Under the pieces are notes generated by a model. It saw only the letters and a list, made by a program, of their open reading frames with translations. It did no database searches and was not told the DNA's origin. Below, in pieces: positions 7,432-18,379 of a stretch of DNA of 64,000 bases (position 1 is its first letter; each line of letters opens with the position of its first letter). This DNA is from an uncultured Draconibacterium sp. (GTDB lineage: Bacteria; Bacteroidota; Bacteroidia; Bacteroidales; Prolixibacteraceae): NCBI RefSeq assembly GCF_963674925.1, contig NZ_OY771649.1, positions 1,240,001-1,304,000 of the forward strand, given 5' to 3'. A program made the position numbers and the translations under genes.

Positions 7432-9792
7432 CTATCGATTAACTACCAAGAATCGTTTTGTAAGCAGATTTCCCAAATTATCACTTACAGTAATGGTGTG
7501 CCATCCGGGCTCGGGACGAAGCTCAAACTGATGCATATTTTTAGTGACACCCAGAAAATCATCGTCAAGGTACCAGAACACATCAACATTATTTAAACGA
7601 TGTGCCAGCTCTACGATTAACTTACCTTTTGTTCCATCCAGTTCTACCGGAATAAAAATCCGGTTCCATTCTCTGGGGTATATAAAATCAAGTTGCTGTT
7701 GATTTTCTGTACAACCGGGCATCAGCGGGGGTAAAGTTGCATAAAGTACATTTTCCCGCTTGTAATAATATTCCATTGAAGGCGGAAGAACAAACCAGTT
7801 TTTGTGCACCATTTTTGATACCGGATAGCAATTGGCGTTAACCCGGTGTGTTTGTTCTGCATTTAAATGAATACGCTGATGCCACCGGCAAACACCAATT
7901 TTATATCCCTGTGGAACAAGTATAGTCTTTCTTTCATCGCAATTTTCGCCGGGTAAGAAACCACTTTCGCTACAAACTTCAATGCTGTCCATTTCGTCAA
8001 CAGGAGTCTCAAACCAGCTGGCATCGGGCAAAGTTGAAAACACATCAAACATTACCGGAGCGGCAGCCGACACGCCTGTTAATCCGGCACGCCCTTCTCC
8101 ATCGGCATTTCCGCACCACACAGCAACCACATATTTGGGTGTTATACCAACTGCCCAGGCATCACGAAATCCAAAACTGGTACCCGTTTTCCATGCAATT
8201 TTTTTCGAATGAGCAAATCGTTCCCAGCCACTTTCGGTGTTTGGTCGCGTTACTTCCAAAAGAGCCTTAAACGTTGAATATATTGATGCTGCCCGAACAA
8301 CCGGTTGTTTTAGTTCTGATCCTTGCTCTGCCTTTTCATTTTCATCCCAAATTAAAGGGGTGAAAGGCTTTGAAAGATATAAGCCGTCCTGGTTATTGTA
8401 AGTATCCAGAATTGTTGCCAGAGAGGCATACATTCCGGCAAGGTCCCAAAGTTTTACTTCAGCACCACCCAAAATCAATGATAGTCCATAATAATCGGGT
8501 GCCTGATACAAAGTTGTCATTCCGGTTTGTTTCAGAAAGGAATAAAAAGGTGCTACGCCAAATTCGCGTAGTAAATGCACTGCAGGAATATTTAACGACT
8601 GTGCCAAAGCTTCTTCCGCTGGCACTGCGCCATTATATTGCCGGTCGAAATTCATCGGGGTAAAACCTCCAAAACGTATCGGGATATCAGGTACCAACAT
8701 ACTTGGTAAAAGCATTCCCTCATCCATCATTTTACAATACAAAAAGGGTTTCAGAATACTACCTGTACTTCTGGGGGCTTGTATAACATCCACAAAATTC
8801 CCGTGATCCAAACTATCAATAGAAAGTGTATTCCCTACATAAGCCAGTACTTTTTTCGAGGGAATTTCGGCCACCAAAACAGCCATGTTATTAATGTAGT
8901 TTGCTTTTAAACGCCGTTGGTGTTTTCGCACAACCTGGTTCGCCCGGTTTTGAATTACGCTATTAATGGTTGAACGGGTTCGCTGTCCCTTCCTTTCTTC
9001 ATTCATCATTTCAGTAAAATGATAAGCCGCGTTTGGCAAAGCATTTACCTTTTCCGGCAAAGTTTCAGAAATTGCCAGTTCAAAGGTCATACTGTCGATT
9101 TTTCCGGCCTCCAGTAATTTATGTAAAAGACGATCGCGTTTCTGCTTCAGTTTATCATCAAGCCGGCCGGGATAAATTAGCGACGGAGCATTGGGAAGCA
9201 CTGCTAAAGTGGCCGATTCGGCCCAGGACAACTGTTCACTATCGCGGGCAAAATAGCGCCATGAAGCCGCATCAATACCTACAACGTTTCCGCCAAAAGG
9301 TGCATGCGATGCATAGAGTTTCAGAACTTCAGCTTTTGAATAACGTAGTTCGATGTGTAAAGCCCAGAAAACTTCAATCAACTTATTCTTCAGGCTTCGT
9401 TTTCTGTTTCCACGTGCCAGCCTGCTTACCTGCATGGTAATTGTACTACCCCCGCTTACCACTTCACGGGCTTTTATATTTTGTACCATCGCACGTACTA
9501 TCGAGGCGAGATTTACACCGGGGTGATGATAAAAATGCTTGTCCTCAAACTGCAATACGCACTGCTCGTATTTTTGCGGAATACTGTCGACTGCCGGGAA
9601 ACGCCATTGTTCATCATCAGAAATTCGTGCCCCCAATAAATCGCCATTACTGCTTTCAACAACTGTTGAATAAGAAGTTGTAAACAACGGACGTGGTATA
9701 AAGAGACCACCAAGCAAGAAAAGGACAAGTATGGATAAAATTCCAATACTTCCCCATTTCCAAAATCGTCTGTTTTTCAGAATCTTTACCAA
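7432..9792 (-). CDS. pbpC: Penicillin-binding protein 1C
   Basis: A 786-residue class A penicillin-binding protein of the 1C type. An N-terminal membrane anchor (about 14-32) precedes a glycosyltransferase domain with the catalytic EDKHFYHHPG motif (Glu83). The transpeptidase domain has S345-I-L-K348 as its SxxK active site and KTGTSFGFRDAW as its KTG box. A C-terminal PBP1C domain (about 695-786) follows. It starts 12 bases after the alpha-2-macroglobulin gene on the same strand, the pairing known from Escherichia coli (yfhM-pbpC). The start is a TTG; no ATG or GTG exists before the transmembrane segment. Confidence 0.95.
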   Translation of the reverse strand: MVKILKNRRFWKWGSIGILSILVLFLLGGLFIPRPLFTTSYSTVVESSNGDLLGARISDDEQWRFPAVDSIPQKYEQCVLQFEDKHFYHHPGVNLASIVRAMVQNIKAREVVSGGSTITMQVSRLARGNRKRSLKNKLIEVFWALHIELRYSKAEVLKLYASHAPFGGNVVGIDAASWRYFARDSEQLSWAESATLAVLPNAPSLIYPGRLDDKLKQKRDRLLHKLLEAGKIDSMTFELAISETLPEKVNALPNAAYHFTEMMNEERKGQRTRSTINSVIQNRANQVVRKHQRRLKANYINNMAVLVAEIPSKKVLAYVGNTLSIDSLDHGNFVDVIQAPRSTGSILKPFLYCKMMDEGMLLPSMLVPDIPIRFGGFTPMNFDRQYNGAVPAEEALAQSLNIPAVHLLREFGVAPFYSFLKQTGMTTLYQAPDYYGLSLILGGAEVKLWDLAGMYASLATILDTYNNQDGLYLSKPFTPLIWDENEKAEQGSELKQPVVRAASIYSTFKALLEVTRPNTESGWERFAHSKKIAWKTGTSFGFRDAWAVGITPKYVVAVWCGNADGEGRAGLTGVSAAAPVMFDVFSTLPDASWFETPVDEMDSIEVCSESGFLPGENCDERKTILVPQGYKIGVCRWHQRIHLNAEQTHRVNANCYPVSKMVHKNWFVLPPSMEYYYKRENVLYATLPPLMPGCTENQQQLDFIYPREWNRIFIPVELDGTKGKLIVELAHRLNNVDVFWYLDDDFLGVTKNMHQFELRPEPGWHTITVSDNLGNLLTKRFLVVNR

Positions 9793-9804
9793 AGCACAGA
9801 AATA

Positions 9805-12800
9805 TTATTTCACAACAACCATTCTACCGGCTTTTCTCGCGTTTACAGAATTATCATACATCGCCTCGCAACTTACCGGTGGTTGATAAAACCGACCTTT
9901 GTAGGCCGCATTTAGATAGAATACAAAAGATTTCTGCTCATTCATTTCCAAATCGAAATAGGTGTAAATCCGGTCATCGCGAATATCCTGGTACTCAAAA
10001 TTCGATTCCTCTCCCGGAACATCACCAATGCGTTTATTCAGAATTTCCCACCCCGAAGGAATTAGTGCTGACAAAACCATTTCTTCATATTCAACACGTT
10101 TACCCGGATGTTTTACCGTCACTTCCATTCTGAAGTCGGTACCCTGCTCAATGCTTTCGGGATTAATCTCCTTGTTTGCACTATCCATGTATTTTACATT
10201 CATTACCAGATTAGCTGAAGAAGAAACGGAATCGATACCCGATGGAACTCCTTTTGCGACAACTCTTACATAAGTTGCATTATTTCCTTTGTTTTCAAAT
10301 TCAACCTTAACCTTATCTGCCGTACCGTTCTCTACCGGAATTTTAACTACCGGGATTTTTGTGCGTAATTGTTGCTTCTTTCCATTTAATGTAAGTTCGA
10401 ATGCTGTTTCGTTACCATCGGAATAAAATTCTTCCGAGAAGCGCGCAGCGGCATACAAACACCAAGCAGCCGTTTGCGTACTCAGCCAGTCGCGGCTGTT
10501 CAACTCATCCGATATCGACTTCAGCATTTCAAAAGCATTTTCCTGATCCTTAAGCAAGGTTAATGCATCAAGCAACATGGCTTTATCGCGTAACGATGAG
10601 CCGAAAGTTCCCCCAAACTCGGTATAATCTGTTACTTCGGTTGTTAAATTAGCAACCAGTTGCCCAGCGGCATCCTTTTTACCGGCAAGAATATAGGCCG
10701 ATGCCAAACGCCAGCTAACATCTGAAGCTTTACTGCCTTTTTCGCGCAAGCGATTCATAGCTCCCATGTCAGGACTTCCGGCCAAAGCCAGGGTATACAG
10801 GCGATAGGCTTGTGTTAAATCGTAGTTTCGCAGTTGCGAATAATGCGCGAAATATTGATTTCCTTTCCAGTTTCTGGCCTCCGATTGCTGATAGCGCAGC
10901 CATTTATCCTTTAAGCCAAATGGAAGTGAATAACCGGCCTTTTCTGCCATCAGAATAAAGTGCCCGACATAATTTGTTGCCCAGTTGTTTACGTATGCCG
11001 ATCCGGGCCAGTAACTAAATCCGCCACTTCCCAATTGGTACGACTGCAATTTTACCAGCGCCTTACGCACATTATCCTCTATTTCCAATTTCTGGTCGGC
11101 GGTTAAATCGGTTAACTGTCCCAGGAACAATTGCGGGAAAACCGATGAAGTAACCTGCTCGACACAACCGTGTGGGTATTGTATCAGGTAATCCAGATGT
11201 TTTGCGAGATTTAATGGAGGAAATCCTGAAATTTCAATCCAGGCTTCATTTGTGCCCGGCGTACCCGGCGACTGCAAATTACAAGTCCAGCTTTCGTTGC
11301 CAGGAACCAGTTTTGCATCTTGTTTAACAAGCTGCAAATTCGGATTCCGCACATCAACCTCAACTTCATAAGTGGCGCGTTCGTTGCCGGATTTTGCTTC
11401 AACAACAATTTTTCCAACACCAATATCGTCCTTTACCTTCAATTTAAAGAAGGTCATTTTTTCGCCAGTTTCAGTAAACTGAATGGATTTCTCTTTGTCG
11501 CCTACAAGCTCAAACAACTCATTTGTTTTTACCGAAACTGAAACATTTTTCACATTATCTTTCATGGCAAACACATCAACCGGAAGATCAAATGTTTCCA
11601 ATGGCGCCAACTTACGTGGAACCGTTGCCAACAACATCAATCCTTTACGCACCGGCACCGAAATTTCTTCGGCACCATATGCGCCCTGGTTTCCGGCCAC
11701 CACCATCATACGAACCGCACCAATATAATTTGGCATTTTAAATTCGTGTTTTTGAGTTTTCCCGGCTTCCAGCGTAAAAGGCCCGGCAAACTGCACCACC
11801 GGTTTAAAACGGTTGGCCTCTTTTTTATCCGTTTCTACCAAACTCCCGTCACCACCAACAGCAAAGGCTTTTTCAAGGCGGGCTCCATAAGCTCCAACCA
11901 CATAATCGTACATATCCCAGGTTTTAACGCCCAATGCTTCGCGCTGATAAAACGAGTAGTGTGGATTGGGAGTTTTGTAATTGGTTAAGCCCAACAAACC
12001 TTCATCAACAATGGCAAGCGTGTAAGTCATTTTTTTACCGGTTTTTTCCGACACTTCCACCGTATAATTCGTTTCGGGTTCAATTTCGTTACTGGCTTTA
12101 ATCTGTGGCTGAAGTATGGTTTCCGGGTCTTCAACTTTTACCGGAATTATACCATAAAGCCGCAATGGAGCATCATTTTCGGTGCTTTCGTAAGCCTGAA
12201 TCAAACTTACATTCACATAAAAATTGGGAGCCATTTTTTTATTGGCTTTTAGCGTAAAACGCGTTTCTTTATCGGTCGTTTCTACCCAAAACATGTCCAG
12301 GACTTCTGTTCCGTTCTCAAGACTTACCAGTGCCTTTCCGGCTTTCGACGATGGAATAATTACTTCAATATCGTCGCCAACATTGTACTTCTCTTTGTCG
12401 GTACGCACGCTAAGCATAGTTGCCCCCTGCTCCATTCCATCCGAGCGCCAGCTTCCCCATTTCGACATGTAAAAAGTTGTTCCGGTTGCATGCCCCGAGC
12501 TGTTGTCTTTCACCCACAAAAAGTATCGGCCGTTATCCTGCCAGTTGTGGTATTTTACATTGAGTTTAATTTTTGATTTATGTTGTGCATCCGGAATAGT
12601 CCAGTTACTTACCGGCTGATAATATCGGCCCGAAACGTAATGTGCCAGGTTTTCAGAACCCGACTCCCACCACCAGCGCCAGTTGATTTTATAAAGCCGA
12701 ACTTCCAGATCGTCTCCGGAAACTAGTTTGCCGTTTTTATCTACCGTAACAATCTCCGGCAAATAATCGGTATCGGTGGTATACCAATTATCGTCCGACT

Positions 12801-15327
12801 CGGGCATACGCACACCAACATACGATTCGAAAGGCGAATATTTCGCATTGCTTATCGACGTACTAAAATCTCCTCCACTTTCGAACACCCGCGATGTAAA
12901 CCAAACATTCAGCATTCCCGGTGCATTATCCAGTCCTTCCAGTACGAAAGGAACTTTTGCTTTTCCGGCTTCGTCCAATTTCCCATCAAAAACAGTTTGC
13001 TCTTTTTGTGCATAACTTGTTGCCGGATCGGTAAACGAATAGTCTGGATAATCTTCAAATGTTGTATTGGTTTTGGCCAGCATTACCTCAACTTTTGCTT
13101 TTAGCGATTTTGCGGGGCTACCGTGTAACCAACTTGCTGTAATCGGCACTACATCGTTACTTTCATCAAGCACTTTGTCTCCGGGCAGGTCGAGGTCAAT
13201 TTTTAAGCGGTTGGGTTTTATGGTCTCAATTTTTACCCGTTTTGAAAACCGGCTGTTACCAACCTGAACTTCTGCACGCCAGTTGCCGGTTGGCGCATCT
13301 TTTTCGGTAGTTGTTGTTAATTGGTAAAAACCATTTTCGTTGTTGGTTACCACACGTCGTTCTACCTGTTGATCTTTTGGGTTAAACAGGCTAAAAATTA
13401 CCGGATGATTTTCGGGACGGGCCGCAGTTGTTTCCAGGATGAAATTGAGAAACAGCGTATCGCCGGGACGCCAAACATCGCGTTCGCCATAAATAAATCC
13501 TTTCATTCCATCGGTTATTTCCTGTCCCGAAACATTAAAATTGCTTACCGATAGCGAAGTTCCGTCATCCAAACGTAAATAGCCAAATTGATTTCCTTTT
13601 TGAGCAATCAGCAAAAATGGTTTTTTCTTTAAGTCAACTTCTGCCAATCCTCGCGAATCAGTTTTTACACTTTCTATTAGCTGATGTTGGAAATTATATA
13701 GCTTCAAATCAACATCGCTTTCCGGAGCTGTGTTTAACAAATTCGAAACAGCAAAAAACATCCGGTGGTCTTTTCCTTCTTTGGCAACAATTCCCAATTG
13801 CGAAGCCATAATATTTTTGCTCACAAACCGGTCGTAATTGTAATATGAAACGTGACAAGGATTATCGCGTTCGCGCCAGTTGTAACCGTCAGGATAATAG
13901 TAATCGCTATACCAACCGGGCGTATCCCAACTGGTTTTATATTCTTCATCCCGGCTTAAATCTGTTTCCTGCAGGCTTTCTTCCGTTTCGTTATCGGGGC
14001 AATTGTACAACGAATATTCTTTACGAAAACGCAGCTCCACTCTGTAGATGGCTCCCTGCTCGATATCGATCATTTTGGCCAGATCAATTTTAAAGGTATT
14101 CCAGTTGTTGTAATTAATTGGTTCATCAGAATAGAGATCAACCTTTTTTTCGTACACTAAACGCCCAACTTGTTTTAAGTTTTCGTCTCCGTCAATACTA
14201 TTCTCCTGAAAAAACTGAGCAACATTATCTTTAAAAATCTGAATAATCCGAACATCGACGGCATTTAAACTTATGGCTTCAAAAGGAAAAATCATCGATT
14301 CGCTTTGTGGAACAATTACTCCTTTACCCAATAACCTCACCTTTGGTTCGGCATTGGTAAATTGTAACAAAAAGTTCTCTCCCGATTTCAGGCGTGCGTA
14401 ATTGCTACTTTTAATTCCTTCGTGAACGGTTAAGTTTACTTCACCGGTAATTCTTTTATCAATCCAAACTTTAACCAGGTTGCCATCCAGTTCAAACCTC
14501 AGATTTTTATTATTTCCCAGTTCTATTAATCCTGTAAGGTCCTGTGTTTTTAGCAATGCATCTGAAAACCGTATATTAACACATTGTTCCGGTTGCTGAA
14601 CCACATTTGCCTCAAGCACTTTAAAATCGCTTAATGCAGGAACTTCAAGTTCTTTTATACCGGTATCATCTAAATCGAGCGAACTACCATCCCATTTAAC
14701 CTCAAGTTTTCCGGCATCATCCTGCAAACGGGAAATACTATCTACGGTAAAAAAGTGTTTGCGTCCGCCAGTTTCATGGTTCCAGGTTACGGGCAACTCT
14801 TCGCCATCCAATCGGGTTGTCAGCATGTTTTCAACAGCCAGTGCTTCGGCAACATCGGCTGTTAATATATAACCGTTTAACTGCATCTGAGTAGCCCCAA
14901 TGTCTTCGTAGTTCTTTAACCCTTCAACCGTAACTGTAAACGATTGGGGTACCGTTGAAAACCGGAATGGCATTTCCTGCAAATCGTTTTTAACATTCAA
15001 TACTTTGCCCAGGAAAAAACTGGCTTCGTACTCAGTACCCTGTTTTAACGGCTCCGAAGTACGAAACTCAAAAATACGATCGCCAACCTTCACGGTTTCT
15101 CCTTTTATCTCCGGTTTAAATTTGAAAAGTTCTCCTGCCGGGCCGTCCAACTCCACAGGCTTGGCCAGGTAAACTGCAATTGTTGTTCTACTGGAAATTA
15201 CTCCACTGGTGTAGGCCTGTACGTAATGAGCAAACTCGGCTCCGGGATCAACGTTTGTTTTGTTATTCTTTTTGCATGACACAGCAATGAGAAGCAGAAA
15301 AAACAAGGGGACAATAAACTTTTTCAC
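9805..15327 (-). CDS. Alpha-2-macroglobulin family lipoprotein with thioester
   Basis: An 1840-residue bacterial alpha-2-macroglobulin of the large YfhM/ECAM type, anchored as a lipoprotein (lipobox AVSC, Cys18). It carries the thioester motif C1388-V-E-Q1391 within PHGCVEQ, so the reactive Cys-Gln bond used to trap proteases covalently is likely retained. Multiple macroglobulin-type beta domains precede it, and the thioester-bearing helical domain (about 1370-1650) and a receptor-binding-like C-terminal domain follow. The start codon is GTG. Together with PBP1C it forms the standard pair proposed to trap invading proteases and repair the wall after envelope damage. That functional model is from the family, not this sequence. 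Confidence 0.93.
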   Translation of the reverse strand: MKKFIVPLFFLLLIAVSCKKNNKTNVDPGAEFAHYVQAYTSGVISSRTTIAVYLAKPVELDGPAGELFKFKPEIKGETVKVGDRIFEFRTSEPLKQGTEYEASFFLGKVLNVKNDLQEMPFRFSTVPQSFTVTVEGLKNYEDIGATQMQLNGYILTADVAEALAVENMLTTRLDGEELPVTWNHETGGRKHFFTVDSISRLQDDAGKLEVKWDGSSLDLDDTGIKELEVPALSDFKVLEANVVQQPEQCVNIRFSDALLKTQDLTGLIELGNNKNLRFELDGNLVKVWIDKRITGEVNLTVHEGIKSSNYARLKSGENFLLQFTNAEPKVRLLGKGVIVPQSESMIFPFEAISLNAVDVRIIQIFKDNVAQFFQENSIDGDENLKQVGRLVYEKKVDLYSDEPINYNNWNTFKIDLAKMIDIEQGAIYRVELRFRKEYSLYNCPDNETEESLQETDLSRDEEYKTSWDTPGWYSDYYYPDGYNWRERDNPCHVSYYNYDRFVSKNIMASQLGIVAKEGKDHRMFFAVSNLLNTAPESDVDLKLYNFQHQLIESVKTDSRGLAEVDLKKKPFLLIAQKGNQFGYLRLDDGTSLSVSNFNVSGQEITDGMKGFIYGERDVWRPGDTLFLNFILETTAARPENHPVIFSLFNPKDQQVERRVVTNNENGFYQLTTTTEKDAPTGNWRAEVQVGNSRFSKRVKIETIKPNRLKIDLDLPGDKVLDESNDVVPITASWLHGSPAKSLKAKVEVMLAKTNTTFEDYPDYSFTDPATSYAQKEQTVFDGKLDEAGKAKVPFVLEGLDNAPGMLNVWFTSRVFESGGDFSTSISNAKYSPFESYVGVRMPESDDNWYTTDTDYLPEIVTVDKNGKLVSGDDLEVRLYKINWRWWWESGSENLAHYVSGRYYQPVSNWTIPDAQHKSKIKLNVKYHNWQDNGRYFLWVKDNSSGHATGTTFYMSKWGSWRSDGMEQGATMLSVRTDKEKYNVGDDIEVIIPSSKAGKALVSLENGTEVLDMFWVETTDKETRFTLKANKKMAPNFYVNVSLIQAYESTENDAPLRLYGIIPVKVEDPETILQPQIKASNEIEPETNYTVEVSEKTGKKMTYTLAIVDEGLLGLTNYKTPNPHYSFYQREALGVKTWDMYDYVVGAYGARLEKAFAVGGDGSLVETDKKEANRFKPVVQFAGPFTLEAGKTQKHEFKMPNYIGAVRMMVVAGNQGAYGAEEISVPVRKGLMLLATVPRKLAPLETFDLPVDVFAMKDNVKNVSVSVKTNELFELVGDKEKSIQFTETGEKMTFFKLKVKDDIGVGKIVVEAKSGNERATYEVEVDVRNPNLQLVKQDAKLVPGNESWTCNLQSPGTPGTNEAWIEISGFPPLNLAKHLDYLIQYPHGCVEQVTSSVFPQLFLGQLTDLTADQKLEIEDNVRKALVKLQSYQLGSGGFSYWPGSAYVNNWATNYVGHFILMAEKAGYSLPFGLKDKWLRYQQSEARNWKGNQYFAHYSQLRNYDLTQAYRLYTLALAGSPDMGAMNRLREKGSKASDVSWRLASAYILAGKKDAAGQLVANLTTEVTDYTEFGGTFGSSLRDKAMLLDALTLLKDQENAFEMLKSISDELNSRDWLSTQTAAWCLYAAARFSEEFYSDGNETAFELTLNGKKQQLRTKIPVVKIPVENGTADKVKVEFENKGNNATYVRVVAKGVPSGIDSVSSSANLVMNVKYMDSANKEINPESIEQGTDFRMEVTVKHPGKRVEYEEMVLSALIPSGWEILNKRIGDVPGEESNFEYQDIRDDRIYTYFDLEMNEQKSFVFYLNAAYKGRFYQPPVSCEAMYDNSVNARKAGRMVVVK

Positions 15328-15456
15328 TTTTTGGGTTTTATGATTTCATATTAAGATGATAAAAATAAGAAATTTGTAACCACTTCTAAACTTTTGGTTA
15401 TTTATGTTTCATCTGTTTGATCGTGTTTATTTATTTTCGTAACAGATGTAACTCTT

Positions 15457-15507
15457 CATGAATTTTAATCATTCTTTTTTGTGAATTTCAGAATGTAATA
15501 ATTCATG
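15457..15507. promoter_or_regulatory. Imperfect inverted repeat upstream of kefG-like gene
   Basis: CATGAATTTTAATCATTC (15457-15474) faces GAATGTAATAATTCATG (15491-15507); the outer CATGAATT/AATTCATG halves match perfectly. It sits 50 bases before the start in the divergent region. An operator is possible; it has no T-run, so a terminator is unlikely. Confidence 0.35.
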
Positions 15508-15557
15508 TTCGTTTCATAATTTTATTCATTAAATTGGGAGCAAAACAGTTCGAGCAG

Positions 15558-16154
15558 ATGAAAAAAATATTAATACTTTTTGCACATCCGGCTTTTCAAA
15601 AGTCGCTCATCAATAAAACGCTAATGGAAGCGATTAAAGATTTGGAGGGCGTTACCGTTAATAATTTGTATGAAAAGTATCCCGATTTTTTTATTGATGT
15701 GCCTGTTGAGCAAAAACTATTGATGAAGCACGATATCATTATCTGGCACCATCCCTTTTACTGGTACAGTGCCCCGGCTATAATTAAAGAGTGGATGGAT
15801 TTGGTGCTGCAACATGGTTTTGCTTATGGCACACACGGGCGGGCACTGGAAGGGAAATGGGCCATGTCGTGCATTTCAACCGGTGGAAGAAAAGAAGTAT
15901 ACAGTGCCGAGGGGAAAAACCGTTACACTATAAACCAGTTTTTAGCTCCTTTTATACAGTCGGCCAGCCTTTGCCGAATGAAAAACCTGCCGCCATTTGT
16001 AGTGCACGGTTCGCACACACTTAACATCAATCAGATTAAAAAATTTGCAGATGATTACAGATCGGTGATAAAGTTGCTTCGCGACAATAAGATCGATTCG
16101 GAACGACTGAATACAATGGAATACATGAACGAAATAATTGAGCACGATGCATAA
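15558..16154 (+). CDS. KefG/KefF-like flavodoxin-fold quinone reductase
   Basis: A 198-residue NAD(P)H dehydrogenase (quinone) of the flavodoxin-like MdaB/KefF/KefG family. The N-terminus KKILILFAHPAF forms the first beta strand and FMN phosphate loop. WHHPFYWYSAPAIIKEWMDLVL is the dimer/FMN segment characteristic of these proteins, and CISTGG is the second flavin loop. I choose the ATG at 15558 over a TTG at 15534 because the fold begins immediately after it. Its stop overlaps the downstream antiporter start by 8 bases, matching the Kef arrangement in which the soluble flavoprotein activates the K+/H+ antiporter under electrophile stress. Confidence 0.88.
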   Translation: MKKILILFAHPAFQKSLINKTLMEAIKDLEGVTVNNLYEKYPDFFIDVPVEQKLLMKHDIIIWHHPFYWYSAPAIIKEWMDLVLQHGFAYGTHGRALEGKWAMSCISTGGRKEVYSAEGKNRYTINQFLAPFIQSASLCRMKNLPPFVVHGSHTLNINQIKKFADDYRSVIKLLRDNKIDSERLNTMEYMNEIIEHDA

Positions 16155-18039
16155 TCAGGAATTCTTTTTAAACGCTTTGATTTACCTTGGAGCAGCTGTT
16201 GTTTCTGTTCCAATCGCCAAAAAACTGGGTCTTGGTTCGGTGCTGGGCTACCTGCTTGCCGGAATTATTATCGGACCATTTGTTTTAAGACTGGTGGGAA
16301 ACGAAGCCGGAGAAGTAATGCATTTTGCCGAGTTTGGGGTTGTGCTTATGCTCTTTATTATTGGCCTTGAACTGGAGCCAAAACTATTATGGAAAATGCG
16401 GCGATCAATTTTTGGACTCGGGGGATTACAAGTGCTTATTACTGCCGGATTAATTACGGGAGTAGCTCTTTTGCTCAAATTTCAGCTAAACCGTGCTGTT
16501 GCCATTGGGCTTATTCTTGCGCTTTCGTCAACAGCAATTGTATTACAAACTTTAAGCGAAAAAGGTTTAATGCGCAATATTGCAGGGCGGTCAGCTTTTT
16601 CGGTCTTGCTGTTTCAGGATATGGCGGTGATTCCAATACTTGCTTTACTTCCAATTATAGCCACCCTGGGAACACCGGCCGATCTTTCTGACACATCGAT
16701 AGAAAGCATCGGGCAGGTAGCCCAGCTAGCCGGCTGGCTGCAACTATTAATAATCATCGGAGCCATTACAGTTATGGTAATTATCGGTCGTTTTGCAGCT
16801 CGTCATATTTTCCGTTTGGTTGCCGAAACAGGTTTACATGAGGTTTTTGTTGCCTTGGCACTGCTTATGGTTATTGGCATTGCGCTGGGTATGGATGCCA
16901 TTGGGCTGTCTCCGGCACTGGGAACCTTTATTGCCGGTGTGGTTTTAGCCGACAGCGAATACCGCCACGAGTTGGAAACAACCATCGATCCGTTTAAAGG
17001 ATTACTGCTCGGACTCTTCTTTATTTCGGTTGGTGCCGGTATAAATTTTAATCTATTGATTGAAAATCCCTGGTTGATTATTGGCTTTGTGTTGCTTTTA
17101 ATATTTATAAAATTTGTAGTACTCTTAATTTTAGGAAGAATATTCAGACTAAAAAAAGGGTTCGAGTTTCTTTTTGCCTTTTTACTCGCCCAAGCCAGCG
17201 AATTTGCTTTTGTTCTCATCTCCTTCTCGAAACAAAACAAACTGTTCGACGAGCAAACTTCGGGCATGTTGTTGCTGGTAGTTACCTTATCGATGGCCAT
17301 TTCGCCACTGCTGCTTATTTTTAACGACAAAGCTGTGAGCCCGATTTTGGCACGCTGGCAAAATAAACTGGAATATGACGAGATTGAAGATGAAGAAACT
17401 CCCGTAATCCTTGCCGGGTTTGGACGTTTTGGATTAACGGTGGGCAGAATCTTGCTGGCCAATGGATTTAAGGTTACCATTCTTGATAACAACCCATCGA
17501 ATGTGGAAACACTGCGTAAATATGGCTTTAAACTGTATTTTGGTGATATTACCCGCCCTACCATGCTCGAAAAAGCCGGAATTGAAAAAGCCCGCCTACT
17601 TATATTAAGTATGGCCGAACATGAAAATGCGCTGAAAGTGGCCAAAATTGTACGTGAAAAATATCCGCATGTAAAAGTGCTGGCGCGTGCAAAAGACATT
17701 TTCCATGTATTTGAATACCTGAATTTAAACATCAATAAAGTACAACGCGAAAACTTTCATTCGGCTACCGAACTGGGAAACAATGCACTGGTTGAACTGG
17801 GATTCTCGAAATATGAAGCCTACCGTGCCACACGTACTTTTAAACACCACGAACACCAGGTAACCGAAGAACTTTACCAACACTGGCTCGAAGACCAAAG
17901 CAAATTTATTCAGGAAACCCGTCGTTTTGAGGAACAGGTAAAAGAAACCCTGCAGGCCGAAAAGAACTATTCCATCCATGACTCCGACTGCGCCTGGGAT
18001 GTGGATTCGCTAAAAGATGAAGCGAAAAAGGAAAAGTAG
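16147..18039 (+). CDS. KefB/KefC-type K+/H+ antiporter (CPA2) with RCK domain
   Basis: A 630-residue membrane protein. About twelve hydrophobic helices (residues 5-385) form the CPA2 cation:proton exchanger, followed by a TrkA-N/RCK NAD-binding domain beginning VILAGFGRFGLTVGRIL (GxGxxG) at about 418-540 and a charged C-terminal tail. The ATG at 16147, inside the end of the preceding gene, is preferred over a TTG at 16138. The 8-base overlap indicates translational coupling to the KefG-like subunit. By analogy it would release K+ and acidify the cytoplasm during electrophile exposure; whether glutathione or another thiol regulates it in Bacteroidota is unknown. Confidence 0.92.
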   Translation: MHNQEFFLNALIYLGAAVVSVPIAKKLGLGSVLGYLLAGIIIGPFVLRLVGNEAGEVMHFAEFGVVLMLFIIGLELEPKLLWKMRRSIFGLGGLQVLITAGLITGVALLLKFQLNRAVAIGLILALSSTAIVLQTLSEKGLMRNIAGRSAFSVLLFQDMAVIPILALLPIIATLGTPADLSDTSIESIGQVAQLAGWLQLLIIIGAITVMVIIGRFAARHIFRLVAETGLHEVFVALALLMVIGIALGMDAIGLSPALGTFIAGVVLADSEYRHELETTIDPFKGLLLGLFFISVGAGINFNLLIENPWLIIGFVLLLIFIKFVVLLILGRIFRLKKGFEFLFAFLLAQASEFAFVLISFSKQNKLFDEQTSGMLLLVVTLSMAISPLLLIFNDKAVSPILARWQNKLEYDEIEDEETPVILAGFGRFGLTVGRILLANGFKVTILDNNPSNVETLRKYGFKLYFGDITRPTMLEKAGIEKARLLILSMAEHENALKVAKIVREKYPHVKVLARAKDIFHVFEYLNLNINKVQRENFHSATELGNNALVELGFSKYEAYRATRTFKHHEHQVTEELYQHWLEDQSKFIQETRRFEEQVKETLQAEKNYSIHDSDCAWDVDSLKDEAKKEK

Positions 18040-18283
18040 TTGAGCTTCCATTTATTATGGACAAAACAAGATTACCAGTCGATTGACAAACGGCACTTTA
18101 ATAACATAAACCCGCCATTTAAGACCACTTCCCAACTTAAATCTGAACTTAAATTCAGAACCTATTGCCTCCCTTTTTCGAACTAATTATCGAAACGTTC
18201 AACAAACTAAATTAGACTACTTATAAATAGTGTCGTTTTCAGAAAAATTGTTTTTTTGTCATATCGAGATTCAATTTATTATA
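18040..18283. other. Intergenic region without a recognisable gene
   Basis: AT-rich spacer between the antiporter and the rnf operon. I see no ORF, hairpin terminator or RNA gene. The rnf promoter must lie here, but no TAnnTTTG box with correct spacing stands out. Confidence 0.5.
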
Positions 18284-18379
18284 TAGTTTTGCCATCTGCA
18301 AATAGCAAAATTTACAGCTACGGAATCTACAATTCGACATAAGGGATTTGTTAAAGCAATAAAAGATACTTCGCTTACT

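Noticed and set aside
16803..17735. A 310-residue open frame antisense to the Kef-type antiporter
   Set aside because: It is a mirror of the antiporter coding sequence, is rich in Ser/Lys/Pro typical of antisense frames, and has no domain or start signal.
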